This document shows positions 37,030-46,818 of a DNA stretch of 64,000 bases, in pieces. Source of the stretch: Candidatus Gastranaerophilales bacterium (GTDB lineage Bacteria > Cyanobacteriota > Vampirovibrionia > Gastranaerophilales > Gastranaerophilaceae); contig CALVAO010000006.1 of the NCBI GenBank assembly GCA_944325515.1, positions 1-64,000 on the forward strand, in the 5' to 3' direction. A program made the translations under genes and the position numbers. Position 1 is the first letter of the stretch; every line of letters begins with the position of its first letter. The notes below the pieces were generated by a model. The model was given only the letters and a program-made list of their open reading frames with translations. It did not search any database and was not told the origin of the DNA.

Positions 37030-38385
37030 ATGGGAACATATCATTTTATAGCAATAGGCGGCATAGGAATGAGCGGGCTGGCAAAATATTTATTGGAAGA
37101 CGGACATACTGTATCCGGCTCAGATATAGCTGACAGCAAATATTTGGAACCGCTGAGAAAACTTGGAGCAAAAATTTATATAGGTCATAATGCTGAAAAT
37201 GTTCCGGATAATGCTATTATAATAAAAAGCAGTGCAATAAAAGATATAAATCCGGAATTAATACGGGCAAAAGAACTTGGACTAAAAATTTATCACCGTT
37301 CTGATTTGCTCGAAGAAATAGCAAAAGCCTCACAGAATGCAGGCAAATGTTTTATAGGATTCTCCGGAACACACGGGAAAACAACAACAAGCGGGCTTGC
37401 TTCTTTTGTACTGGAAAAAGCTGGACTTAAACCCTCTTTTGTTGATGGTGGAATAATTCCGGAAATTAATACAAATGCACAGCATAAAAACGGCAGATAT
37501 TTTATAGCGGAACTTGATGAAAGCGACGGAACCATTATAAAATATTATCCGGATATTCTTGTAATTAATAATCTGGAAGAGGATCATCTTGATTTTTATA
37601 AAAACGGGATGGAAGATCTGGTAAAAACTTTTAATCAAGCTGCAATACAGTCCAAAAAAGTTATATTAAACGCAGATAACTCCGGAACAGCTCTTCTTGA
37701 CGGGAATTTTATAACATTTGGTTTGAGAAATGCTGATTATACAGCTAGAAACATTATTTATTCTCAAGACGGAACTGCATTTGAAGTTTGGCATAATGAT
37801 GAAAAACTGATTGATATAAAGATACAGCTGGCAGGTGTTCACAATGTTTATAATACTCTTGCTGTTATATCAGCTTTAAGTGAAGCAGGAATATGTCTGC
37901 AGAATATGACGGACTTTTTCTATGAGTTTAGCGGCATGGGAAGACGTTTTCAGAAAGTATGTGAATTTGCAGGAATAAAGGTTTATGATGATTATGCGCA
38001 TCATCCTACTGAAATAAAAGCAACACTTGATGCTGCTGCTTCAAAATTCGGAAAAGAACATATTGTCGCAGTTTTTCAACCTCACAGATTCAGCAGGCTT
38101 CAATCTCTCTGGGATGAATTTAAAGATGCTTTTGGAAACGCTGGGCAGGTTTATGTTACAGATGTATATGCAGCTTCAGAGACACCGATTGATGGTATAA
38201 ACGGCGAAAATTTTGCAAAGGAAATTAAAGGAGCCGAGTATATTACCGGAAATATGGAAGAAGTGGCAGGCAGACTTATTACTAAACTTAAAGCCGGTGA
38301 TGTTGTGATAGGGCTTGGAGCCGGCAGTATTACGTTATTGGGTAAAAATTTAGAGAAAGCAGGTTGCATTGCAAGTAAGAGATAA
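37030..38385 (+). CDS. murC: UDP-N-acetylmuramate-L-alanine ligase
   Basis: MurC adds L-Ala to UDP-MurNAc. I start at ATG 37030 (451 aa), preceded by GGAGAGG (37021-37027); the frame is open 13 codons further. N-terminal Rossmann HFIAIGGIGMSGLAK, ATP site GTHGKTTT (113-120), AELDESDGT and YDDYAHHPTEIKA are all present. It overlaps murB by 17 bp and begins the peptidoglycan part of the operon. Confidence 0.95.
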   Translation: MGTYHFIAIGGIGMSGLAKYLLEDGHTVSGSDIADSKYLEPLRKLGAKIYIGHNAENVPDNAIIIKSSAIKDINPELIRAKELGLKIYHRSDLLEEIAKASQNAGKCFIGFSGTHGKTTTSGLASFVLEKAGLKPSFVDGGIIPEINTNAQHKNGRYFIAELDESDGTIIKYYPDILVINNLEEDHLDFYKNGMEDLVKTFNQAAIQSKKVILNADNSGTALLDGNFITFGLRNADYTARNIIYSQDGTAFEVWHNDEKLIDIKIQLAGVHNVYNTLAVISALSEAGICLQNMTDFFYEFSGMGRRFQKVCEFAGIKVYDDYAHHPTEIKATLDAAASKFGKEHIVAVFQPHRFSRLQSLWDEFKDAFGNAGQVYVTDVYAASETPIDGINGENFAKEIKGAEYITGNMEEVAGRLITKLKAGDVVIGLGAGSITLLGKNLEKAGCIASKR

Positions 38386-39280
38386 TTTTGAGATTAAAAA
38401 TTTAACAACATTTAAAATTGGCGGACGTGTAAAAAAACTTTATCTTCCGGAAACTCTTGAAGAATTCACAGGACTTTTAAGAGAGCTGGATAACTATATG
38501 GTTCTCGGCAGCTGTTCAGATGTTTTATTCTCTTCAAGCGGTTATAGCGGCAATGTCATTATAACAACAGAGATGAAAAATTTTGATATAAAAGGTACAA
38601 GAGTTTATGCGGACTGCGGCGTGAAGGATCCTCTTATTTCTCAAAAAGTCTGTGATGTTTCTTTGAGCGGACTGGAATTTTTAATAGGTCTTCCTGGAAC
38701 AATAGGCGGTGCTGTTTATATGAACGCAGGCGCGCACGGACAGTGTATAGCTGATGTACTGGTATCCTGCTGCCTTTTTGATAAACAGACAAAAGAAGTT
38801 GTGTTTAAACAAAATAATGAAATGGACTTTTCATACAGACATTCAATTCTTCATGAAGGCAGGTATATTCTTCTGTCGGCAGAATTTGAATTAAAAAAAC
38901 AAGAACAAGAAAAAATCAAAGAGTTGATGGATAGAAATTTAACATTTAGAAAAACTATTCAGCCATCTCTTGCTTTTCCAAATGCAGGCAGTGTATTTAA
39001 AAATCCGGAGAATGATTCTGCAGGACGCCTTCTGGATAAAGCCGGTGTCAAGAATTTTGATTTGCAAAACGTAAAAGTCTGGGATAAGCATGCAAATTTT
39101 ATCATTAATAAAGGAGGAGCTGCTTCTCTGGATGTACTTGAATTAATGGTAAAAATGTATAATGCGGTTAAAGATATGTACACAATAGAATTAGTGCCGG
39201 AAATAATCTATATCGGCGATAAATCAGAAAAAGAGGAAGAATTATGCAATATACTATACAAAACAAAGACGCAAAAATAG
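38369..39280 (+). CDS. murB: UDP-N-acetylenolpyruvoylglucosamine reductase
   Basis: MurB reduces UDP-GlcNAc-enolpyruvate to UDP-MurNAc with NADPH and FAD. It starts with TTG at 38369 inside murC and has 303 residues. FKIGGRV, LGSCSDVLFSS, LIGLPGTIGGAVYMNAGAHG, YRHS and PNAGSVFKNP (with the proton-donor Ser) identify it; the absence of an extra Tyr loop suggests type II. It overlaps ddl by 37 bp. Confidence 0.93.
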   Translation: MQVRDNFEIKNLTTFKIGGRVKKLYLPETLEEFTGLLRELDNYMVLGSCSDVLFSSSGYSGNVIITTEMKNFDIKGTRVYADCGVKDPLISQKVCDVSLSGLEFLIGLPGTIGGAVYMNAGAHGQCIADVLVSCCLFDKQTKEVVFKQNNEMDFSYRHSILHEGRYILLSAEFELKKQEQEKIKELMDRNLTFRKTIQPSLAFPNAGSVFKNPENDSAGRLLDKAGVKNFDLQNVKVWDKHANFIINKGGAASLDVLELMVKMYNAVKDMYTIELVPEIIYIGDKSEKEEELCNILYKTKTQK

Positions 39281-40182
39281 CGGTTTTATGCGGTGGTATG
39301 TCTTCAGAACGCGAGGTTTCACTACGTTCCGGAAAAAATTGTCTTGAAGCATTACACCGTCTGGGATATAAGAATGCCAGAATAATTGATGTTTCGCCGA
39401 ATGTAATGGATGATTTAAAAGGTTTTGATTATGCCTACAATATTTTACATGGGAAATATGGCGAAGATGGGTGTATTCAAGGCGTTCTGGAAATTATGAA
39501 AATACCTTATACCGGATGCGGAGTTATGTCCAGTGCTATTTGTATGAACAAAGAATATACAAAACGTGTATTAAAAAACTCTAATGTTCCGCTTATTAAA
39601 TCTGTATATGTTCATAAGCATGAAGATCCTGTAAAGAAAGTAATGGATTTGGAGTATCCTTTGATGGTCAAACCTGTCAGCGAAGGTTCCAGTTATGGCA
39701 TGTCAAAAGTTATCTGTGACGGGGAATTGTATGATGCAGTTACAAAAGCCCGCAAGTATAATGATGATGTCCTTATTGAAGAATTTATAGAAGGATTTTT
39801 TGTAACGGTCGGGGTTCTTGAAAAAGACGGAAAAGCTTTTGCAACAGAAATTCTGGAAATAAGAACAAAAACCGAATGGTATGATTTTGATGCAAAATAC
39901 ACTCAAGGTCTTTCAGAATTCATAGTTCCTGCAACAGGACTTTCAAAGGAAGCATATGCATTAACACAAAAATATGCGGTTGAAGCCCATGAAACAGCAG
40001 GCTGCTCCGGAGTATCAAGGGTTGATTTTATGGTAAAAGATGACAAACCATATTTTCTTGAAATTAACACAAATCCGGGGATGACGGATACAAGCGATTT
40101 GCCAGCGCAGGCAAAAGCCGGAGGTATAGATTACGACAATCTTGTTTTAATGATACTAAACAGTGCAGGACTGAATAAATAA
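39244..40182 (+). CDS. ddl: D-alanine-D-alanine ligase
   Basis: Ddl joins two D-Ala residues using ATP. The 312-residue length is normal. VLCGGMSSEREVSLRSG at the N-terminus, LHGKYGEDG, PLMVKPVSEGSSYGMSK, VSRVDFMVKD and LEINTNPGMTDTSDLP are all present. The Tyr of SSYGMSK fits the D-Ala (not D-Lac) type. GAGGAAG precedes the ATG, which lies inside murB; ftsQ starts at the stop codon. Confidence 0.95.
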   Translation: MQYTIQNKDAKIAVLCGGMSSEREVSLRSGKNCLEALHRLGYKNARIIDVSPNVMDDLKGFDYAYNILHGKYGEDGCIQGVLEIMKIPYTGCGVMSSAICMNKEYTKRVLKNSNVPLIKSVYVHKHEDPVKKVMDLEYPLMVKPVSEGSSYGMSKVICDGELYDAVTKARKYNDDVLIEEFIEGFFVTVGVLEKDGKAFATEILEIRTKTEWYDFDAKYTQGLSEFIVPATGLSKEAYALTQKYAVEAHETAGCSGVSRVDFMVKDDKPYFLEINTNPGMTDTSDLPAQAKAGGIDYDNLVLMILNSAGLNK

Positions 40183-41030
40183 TGTCAAACGAAGAGCATC
40201 CCAGATATCACCAGAATAGAAGGCTGCAGCAGGCAAAGATGCAAAGACAGGTAAGACGTTCGCAGAGGCGTCTTAATCAGCTGCGTGTACTCTGGAAGCT
40301 CTTTATTATAGTATTTTTACTAGGTTTAATATTTTTTATTCTCAAAATGCCGCAATGGCGCCTTCACTCAAATGCTTTTGATAACCTTGGCAGCCCTGCT
40401 CTGGAAATTGTAAATAACAGAATTGTGCCGTCACAGAAGATTTTAGCTGCTCTTAGGAGAAATCAAGTACCTTTGCAGCCGATATTTCTGGTAAAAACGG
40501 ATAATCTCAAAAAGAGCATTATGCAGCTGGAACCGGTTAGAGATGTATATATAAGAAGGTTTTGGTTTCCGGCAAGACTTGAAATAATAATTATAGAAAG
40601 AACTCCTGCTATTACAATTGCTCCGGATATAGATGTTCCGCCGATTGCATTTTTTTCTACAGACGGAAAGCTTATCGGGCGTGAATATATGCCGTTAAAT
40701 GAGGATTTTAAAACTGTAAGGGTTATTACATATGGAAGCGGAGATGATTATAGAAACTGGGATAAAGCAAAGGTGCAGAATTTAAAAAAACTTGCTGCGA
40801 CTGTTGAAATTGATTCCGGTGAAACTGTTGAATATATAGATTATAGAAACCCGAAAGACGTATATGTAAAAATTCCAACAGCAAATATAAGGCTTGGAAG
40901 TTTTAACGCAGGTACATTTGATAAAATCCATAGAATTCCATCTTTGCTGCCGCAGGTCAAAATGCTTAATAAAAAGGTAAAGTATATTGATTTAAGATGG
41001 GATACAAATTACATCAAGCTGGATGAATAA
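40182..41030 (+). CDS. ftsQ: FtsQ-type cell division protein (POTRA domain)
   Basis: The 282-residue product has a very basic cytoplasmic N-terminus (1-36, many Arg and Gln), one membrane helix at about 38-54, a POTRA domain at about 77-144 (IVPSQKILAAL, PVRDVYIRRFWFPARLEI) and a beta-rich FtsQ domain after it. FtsQ links early and late divisome proteins. Its place after murC-murB-ddl is the classical dcw order, though ftsA and ftsZ do not follow; hemW does. Confidence 0.85.
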   Translation: MSNEEHPRYHQNRRLQQAKMQRQVRRSQRRLNQLRVLWKLFIIVFLLGLIFFILKMPQWRLHSNAFDNLGSPALEIVNNRIVPSQKILAALRRNQVPLQPIFLVKTDNLKKSIMQLEPVRDVYIRRFWFPARLEIIIIERTPAITIAPDIDVPPIAFFSTDGKLIGREYMPLNEDFKTVRVITYGSGDDYRNWDKAKVQNLKKLAATVEIDSGETVEYIDYRNPKDVYVKIPTANIRLGSFNAGTFDKIHRIPSLLPQVKMLNKKVKYIDLRWDTNYIKLDE

Positions 41031-42130
41031 TGACAGATAGTGTTTATATACATATACCGTTTTGTAAATCGAAATGTGCGTATTGCTCTTTTATTTCTTT
41101 CAACAGATTAGAACTAATAGAAAGCTATGCAGAAGCTCTATTACGGGAAATATCTTCCTGCTATAAGGGAGAAAATATAAAAACATTGTATTTTGGCGGC
41201 GGCACTCCATCACTTCTGCCGGCTGATATACTAAAAGAAATAACCGGCAGATTCCATATCACCCAAAATTGCGAAGTAACTTTAGAGCTAAATCCGGATG
41301 ATGCGGAGCTTGAATACTTAAAGAACTTGAAAGCAATCGGCATAAATCGTATAAGTATTGGCGCTCAAACTTTTAATGATGAAATTTTAAGAAAAATCGG
41401 CAGACGGCATAATTCTGCAGATATCATCAAAGCTGTTGAGAGGGCTAAACAGGCGGGATTTAAAAATATCAGTGTTGATTTAATTTACGGGCTTCCTTAT
41501 CAAAATATGCAAATTTTGAGGCAAGATTTACAAATTATTTTGGGACTTGGAATTCAGCATATTTCAACATACGGATTAAAAATTGAAGAAGACTCATTTT
41601 GGGGGCAAAATTTATCAAGCCTTCCACAAAATATTCCTGATGATGATGAACAGGCTGATATGTATGAAGAAATAAACTATGTTTTTGAACAGAATGGATT
41701 TTTTAGATATGAAATCAGCAATTTTGCACAACCTGGATATGAATCACGTCACAATCTTAATTATTGGAATAATGAAGGTTATTATGGCTTTGGAACCGCA
41801 GCGCACGGCTATGTAAACGGTGTGAGGTATTCAAACTCCGGAACAATTGAGGATTATATCACCAATCCGCTAAGGCATATTGAAGAACATGTTTTAAATG
41901 AACGCGAACGTTTAGAAGAAGAAATCTTTTTAGGGTTTAGAAAAAGAGCCGGTGTTAATACTTCCAGAATCCGCAGCCGTTTTGGCGTAGATTTTGAGCA
42001 AGAATACGCTAAGACTCTCGAAAAATATTCAAATTTTATTGATAGAACGCAAGACGGCTATGCTCTTAATTTAAAAGGTATTTTAATTAGTAATGTCATT
42101 CTTGCTGATTTTCTTTACCCTCTTGCATAA
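41030..42130 (+). CDS. hemW: Radical SAM family heme chaperone HemW
   Basis: The 366-residue protein has the HemW pattern: YIHIPFCKSKCAYCSF with C12, C16 and C19, then YFGGGTPSLLP, ELNPDD, RISIGAQTFND and SVDLIYGLPYQ. The fourth Cys of true HemN (CxC) is replaced by Ser-Phe, so it should be the heme chaperone and not the coproporphyrinogen oxidase. Its ATG overlaps the ftsQ stop. It ends the ten-gene operon. Confidence 0.88.
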   Translation: MTDSVYIHIPFCKSKCAYCSFISFNRLELIESYAEALLREISSCYKGENIKTLYFGGGTPSLLPADILKEITGRFHITQNCEVTLELNPDDAELEYLKNLKAIGINRISIGAQTFNDEILRKIGRRHNSADIIKAVERAKQAGFKNISVDLIYGLPYQNMQILRQDLQIILGLGIQHISTYGLKIEEDSFWGQNLSSLPQNIPDDDEQADMYEEINYVFEQNGFFRYEISNFAQPGYESRHNLNYWNNEGYYGFGTAAHGYVNGVRYSNSGTIEDYITNPLRHIEEHVLNERERLEEEIFLGFRKRAGVNTSRIRSRFGVDFEQEYAKTLEKYSNFIDRTQDGYALNLKGILISNVILADFLYPLA

Positions 42131-42240
42131 AATTTTATTCTATGTAATAATATACTTAAGGTTGGGAGCCTTATAGATGGTCTGTTAAGACCGGCTATTT
42201 TAGTATTTACAAGCCCGAAAAGGATGAGTACCTCACATTC

Positions 42241-45200
42241 ATGAGCGAATTTAAGTTTAATTATGATTTTTTGAAAAAGAATGCAACGTCCGGAAGCTGG
42301 AGGCGCGGATATGAGTATTACCAGAAAGATATGATTCTGGAAGCATATCCGGAAAAAAACTTTTATAAAGGCAAGGTAAAAGGGAATTATCAAGATTTTT
42401 ACGTTACCGATTTAATATTCAAAAAAAACAAAGTGGAAGCACGCTGCAACTGCCCGCTTAAAGAAGAATGGTGTAAGCATGCCGTGGCTATTGCCTTAAA
42501 AGCGATAGAAGACAATGCCTATGACAATTGGATGTTTGAGAAATACGGCATTGAATATGACAGGTCGGATGTTGATACTGAACTAAAAGAAGCTCCGCAG
42601 GGCAGTTATATTTTTCATTTTAATCCGAAAAGACGTCAGAACTTTTTCTCAATACTTGTAAGGGATAGAGCTACAAATAAAATCGTACGCTCACTGGAAA
42701 ATATTTTAAGAGCTTTAATAGATTTGCAGCGTACCAATCCGGATTTTCAGCTAAATGATGCTCAAAAAGCAGAACTTGCTTTATTTCAAACACTTTTAAA
42801 AATATCAAAACAAGATAAAAAAGCCGGCTGGTATGATATTCCCATAACAAAATTTGCGCCGGTATTCCCTTTAATGTCAGAGCTGGAAGAAGTTTTGGAT
42901 GAAAAAACAAAGGAAAGAATACAATTTACAAATAATGTATGGGATTTAAATCTGGATGTTTCAACAACAACTATCAATGGCGGTACAAACATAGTATTGG
43001 AGCTTTTCTGGACAAGACCGGACAAAGAAGGTATTATTCCGTTTGAAGAAGTTAAATATTTTTCAAGGCAAATAAAGTGGGGAAGATATAAAAATATAAT
43101 TTTCCCTATTAATATTGCGATGAATGAACTTCCGCAAACTATTATAAAATCTACGTTTACAGATTTAAAAGAAGCAGATGGAGGAAAATTTGTATACGAA
43201 GAACTGCCGCATTTAAAAGAAATTATGAATGTAACTATTGCGGATAATATTTCCAAATTACTTCTGGAACACCAACCGCCTTTGAATGTCGTAACACTGG
43301 GAATTGATTATGACCAGTCCTTGAAAGCATCTTTGGAGTTTGATTATTCCGGCGTAAGAGTTCCGTATTCAAAGAGCAAAGATAAGTCGCCTTATATTTC
43401 AGTAAAAAGTAAAGAGGAAGACGGGCTTGTTTATTGGATAAAACGTGATTATGAGCATGAACAACTCGCGTATAATATGCTTCTTGCATGCAAATTTGTT
43501 CCTATGCAGACAAACAACCTTGCTCTGGAAAAAGAGAATGCAATTGATTTTTATAATTATTATATACAGCAGGCAGGCGAAGGATGGAAGTTTGAAGAAA
43601 GAGATGATATGAATTTCTTTAAACTTCTGGATGAACCGTTCAAAATGTGTGCAAAAATTGACTTTTCAGAAGAATCAATTGACAGCATGGAAATACAGCT
43701 ATACGGACAGGTCGGCGATGAGATAATTAACTTTGATGATATTTATGAAACTATTCAAAGCGGTGAAAAATATGCACGTGTAAGAAGTTTAGGTTTTGTA
43801 GAATATCCAGCGCAGAATATTTATCAAATTATGCGTTCTTTTAACTCTTTTGATGCATACAGGAATAATGAAAATAAATTTTTGGTAAAAACATATCGTG
43901 TAGGCTTAATTACAGAACTGCAAAATCAAGGTTTTGAACTTGTAATGAGTGAAAAGTTCCAGAAATTCTGGGAACAGATTTCAACATTCTCTACTACTTC
44001 TGACGGTATTGAAATACCAAAGGGTGTAAATGCTGAATTTAGAGAATATCAGATTAAAGGTTTTCACTGGCTGTGGTTTCTGTATCAATATGGCTTAAAC
44101 GGCATTCTGGCTGATGATATGGGGCTTGGTAAAACTTTGCAAGCTTTAAGTCTTCTACAAAAAGCAAAAGAAGTAGACGGACCGCAGACAACACTTGTTA
44201 TCGCTCCAACTACCGTAGTTTTTAACTGGGAGGCTGAAATTCAAAAATTTACACCGGACTTAACCTGTTTAAAACTTACTGGCGCTGACAGAAAAGATTT
44301 ATTTAAACATATTCCGGAGTATGATATTGTAATTACCAGTTATGCTCTCGTCAGACGCGATATTGCAAAGCTTAAAAAATATAATTTCAGATATATAATT
44401 TTAGATGAATCTCAAAATATTAAAAATGCAATTTCACAGACTGCGCAGGCAGTAAAAGAACTTCAATCTGATCATAAATTAGCACTCTCCGGTACACCGA
44501 TAGAGAATAAGCTTGAAGAACTATGGTCTGTATTTGATTTTCTTATGCCCGGATTCCTGTTTAATGTAGCTGAATTTAACTACAGATATGTTACTCCGAT
44601 TATGGAAAGACAGGATAAAACAGTAGAAAAACGTTTGAAACTTCAGATTTTCCCGTTCATATTAAGACGTATGAAAAGAGATGTTGCAAAAGATTTGCCG
44701 GATAAAGTTGAAAATATGGCTTATTGTGAACTTACAGATGAACAACGTGATTTTTATCTTGAAGTTCTTGACAGTACAAAAGAAGAATTGTTCAAAAGTA
44801 TTGAACTTAACGGGCTTGAGAAAAGCAGGATGTCAATATTCTCAGCTCTGCTTAGATTACGTCAAATATGTTGTCATCCGAAATTGTACGATAAAGAACA
44901 TGTTAAAGGCGTCATGAAGTCCGGTAAATTTGAGTACTTGAAAGGCATGCTTGAACAGATTATTCAAGAAAAACACAGAGTGCTTTTATTCAGCCAATTT
45001 GTCGATATGCTTGATATTATCAAGGCTTGGCTGGAAAGAGAAGGTATTCCGTATGAGTACTTAACCGGTAAGACAAAAGACCGTCAAGCTGCTGTTGAAA
45101 ACTTTAACAATAATCCTAATATTCCGATATTCTTAATAAGCTTAAAAGCAGGCGGTACAGGTTTGAACTTAACCGGTGCGGATTATGTAATCCATTATGA

Positions 45201-45432
45201 CCCGTGGTGGAATCCTGCGGTAGAAGATCAAGCTACCGACAGGGCATATCGTATCGGTCAGACTAAAAAAGTCTTTGTTTACAGGCTTATTACTAAAAAT
45301 ACGGTTGAAGAAAAGATACAAAAGATTAAGGGGCGTAAAAGAGACCTTGTTGACAGCGTAGTTTCTATTGATAGAAATATCACAAAATCGTTAACCATGG
45401 AGGATTTGAAAGATATTTTCTCTGTAGATTAA
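42241..45432 (+). CDS. SWIM-domain SNF2-family helicase
   Basis: The 1063-residue protein has a SWIM zinc finger (C69, C71, C78, H80), a long middle region (about 100-590) and a SNF2 ATPase core: LADDMGLGKTLQAL (Walker A, about 622-635), VITSYALVRRD, LDESQNIKN (motif II as DESQ), LALSGTPIEN, LLFSQFVDML and QATDRAYRIGQTKKVFVYRL. Such proteins are dsDNA translocases that remodel protein-DNA complexes; in bacteria they are linked to transcription recycling (RapA-like) or unknown roles. No ribosome site is close to the ATG. The 110-bp leader holds a small hairpin (42179-42192). Confidence 0.88.
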   Translation: MSEFKFNYDFLKKNATSGSWRRGYEYYQKDMILEAYPEKNFYKGKVKGNYQDFYVTDLIFKKNKVEARCNCPLKEEWCKHAVAIALKAIEDNAYDNWMFEKYGIEYDRSDVDTELKEAPQGSYIFHFNPKRRQNFFSILVRDRATNKIVRSLENILRALIDLQRTNPDFQLNDAQKAELALFQTLLKISKQDKKAGWYDIPITKFAPVFPLMSELEEVLDEKTKERIQFTNNVWDLNLDVSTTTINGGTNIVLELFWTRPDKEGIIPFEEVKYFSRQIKWGRYKNIIFPINIAMNELPQTIIKSTFTDLKEADGGKFVYEELPHLKEIMNVTIADNISKLLLEHQPPLNVVTLGIDYDQSLKASLEFDYSGVRVPYSKSKDKSPYISVKSKEEDGLVYWIKRDYEHEQLAYNMLLACKFVPMQTNNLALEKENAIDFYNYYIQQAGEGWKFEERDDMNFFKLLDEPFKMCAKIDFSEESIDSMEIQLYGQVGDEIINFDDIYETIQSGEKYARVRSLGFVEYPAQNIYQIMRSFNSFDAYRNNENKFLVKTYRVGLITELQNQGFELVMSEKFQKFWEQISTFSTTSDGIEIPKGVNAEFREYQIKGFHWLWFLYQYGLNGILADDMGLGKTLQALSLLQKAKEVDGPQTTLVIAPTTVVFNWEAEIQKFTPDLTCLKLTGADRKDLFKHIPEYDIVITSYALVRRDIAKLKKYNFRYIILDESQNIKNAISQTAQAVKELQSDHKLALSGTPIENKLEELWSVFDFLMPGFLFNVAEFNYRYVTPIMERQDKTVEKRLKLQIFPFILRRMKRDVAKDLPDKVENMAYCELTDEQRDFYLEVLDSTKEELFKSIELNGLEKSRMSIFSALLRLRQICCHPKLYDKEHVKGVMKSGKFEYLKGMLEQIIQEKHRVLLFSQFVDMLDIIKAWLEREGIPYEYLTGKTKDRQAAVENFNNNPNIPIFLISLKAGGTGLNLTGADYVIHYDPWWNPAVEDQATDRAYRIGQTKKVFVYRLITKNTVEEKIQKIKGRKRDLVDSVVSIDRNITKSLTMEDLKDIFSVD

Positions 45433-45436
45433 TTAT

Positions 45437-46177
45437 TTACTTAGTAATTCCATTCATTAATCGCAGCTTAAGAACCCTTGCATCAAAAATTGTATTAAAA
45501 TCTTCCGGTAATCCAAGGTATTTTTTGTGCTCCGGAGTTATATTTTTTAATAAATTTTTCATAGCTCCTATGTATTTGTTTGTAAAATTAGTTTCATCTT
45601 TCATATACATATGTGAGAGTATCGGAGGTGTTTTAGGCTCATTCGGGTTTATTAAATAATTTAAGACTACTGCCAAATCTGTTCTATGCAGTCCAAGCAG
45701 ACAAGCCATATAGTATTTCCCGTTATCCATAAGCTTAAAGAATGCTGGTAAACGTTTTATAAATTCATTATTTTGAGTTATTCTCTCATCTATTGTTAAT
45801 TTTGTAGCATGTGGCATATTAAAAATAGGCATATTGATTTTTAACTTAAAATTTATATAGTCTAAACCATTTTCTCTGCAAGCTTGAGCATATTTAGAAT
45901 TTTCACCGCCTTCATTCCGGAGGTCAATTATTGTATTAATCCCGCATTCTTTTAATTCGGTTAATATTGAATGTTTCTGATTAGCAAGAGTAACGCCTCT
46001 TATAGAATTTGAATCTATAAGTCTGAAATGAGAAATTCCTAAAGCTTTTAATCTTGCAATATCAAGACTACCGGTGCTTCTAACAAATTCATCTTCTCTG
46101 GGAATGTTATGAAAACCGGTGTTTTCTCTAAATGTAACTATTCGAGGTCTGGCAAAAGATACAGGAGTTATTTTCAT
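45437..46177 (-). CDS. Tyrosine/dual-specificity phosphatase-like protein
   Basis: I start this protein at ATG 46177 (246 aa), after the ruvC stop, with a distant GAGGAG site; the frame is open 19 codons into ruvC. The phosphate-binding loop is C159-x5-R165-T (CLLGLHRT), with D85 in IIDLRNEGG as a possible general acid. The residue before the Cys is Ala, not His, and the loop has fewer Gly than usual. The N-terminus reads MKITPVSFARPRIVTF, like the short leaders of other lineage proteins. Targets are unknown; phosphoinositide or protein substrates are possible. Confidence 0.7.
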   Translation of the reverse strand: MKITPVSFARPRIVTFRENTGFHNIPREDEFVRSTGSLDIARLKALGISHFRLIDSNSIRGVTLANQKHSILTELKECGINTIIDLRNEGGENSKYAQACRENGLDYINFKLKINMPIFNMPHATKLTIDERITQNNEFIKRLPAFFKLMDNGKYYMACLLGLHRTDLAVVLNYLINPNEPKTPPILSHMYMKDETNFTNKYIGAMKNLLKNITPEHKKYLGLPEDFNTIFDARVLKLRLMNGITK

Positions 46178-46209
46178 ATAGTATATAAAACTCCTCAAAA
46201 TAAATTTTG

Positions 46210-46680
46210 CTATAGAATAGAACGCGAATGACAAATAGCGATAGCAATGGCATCAATTGTATCATCCAGCTTAGGCAGTTTATCAGCAGATAGAGCCAGT
46301 TTAACCATTTGTTCCACTTCTTTCTTCTCAGCCCTTCCATATCCGGTTAAAACCTGTTTAACCTCCATTGGAGTATAGCTGAAAGTCGGAATATTAAATT
46401 GTTCCAGTACTGTTAAAATAACTCCTCTTGCTTCCGCAACAGGGATAACTGTTTTCTGGTTTTTAAAAAAGAATAATTCTTCGACAGATGCACACTCCGG
46501 TTTATATTTATTCACAACCGTAGTTAAGTCGTTATAAATTTCAAGAAGTCTTTTTGAATCTGAAAGTTTCTTATCCGTTTGAATAGAACCGGACGTTACA
46601 AGTTCAATTTTATCATTCTCAATTTCTATAATCCCGTAGCCTACAATCGCCATCCCGGGATCAATTCCTAAAATCTTCAT
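46210..46680 (-). CDS. ruvC: Crossover junction endodeoxyribonuclease RuvC
   Basis: RuvC resolves Holliday junctions. The 156-residue length is normal. The active-site acids appear as D7 in MKILGIDPG, E in ASVEELFFFKN, and D residues in LDDTIDAIAIAICH. TPMEVKQVLTGYGRAEK is the DNA-binding segment. It is followed 32 bp later by the phosphatase-like gene; ruvA and ruvB are not in the window. Confidence 0.94.
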   Translation of the reverse strand: MKILGIDPGMAIVGYGIIEIENDKIELVTSGSIQTDKKLSDSKRLLEIYNDLTTVVNKYKPECASVEELFFFKNQKTVIPVAEARGVILTVLEQFNIPTFSYTPMEVKQVLTGYGRAEKKEVEQMVKLALSADKLPKLDDTIDAIAIAICHSRSIL

Positions 46681-46759
46681 ACTTAATATTATACCATCCG
46701 CAAATAATAATTATAAATCTAACTAATTTATCCATTCCTTAACATTTCAACACATTTTC

Positions 46760-46788
46760 GTGACAAATAACTTCTTTCGCTGTATGAT
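46760..46788 (+). promoter_or_regulatory. Sigma-70-type promoter of the DUF2229 operon
   Basis: GTGACA (46760-46765) and TATGAT (46783-46788) are 17 bp apart, 30 bp before the ATG. The same hexamer pair occurs at 160-188. Confidence 0.7.
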
Positions 46789-46818
46789 TATTGAAGTACA
46801 AAAAAGAAAAGGTTTTTC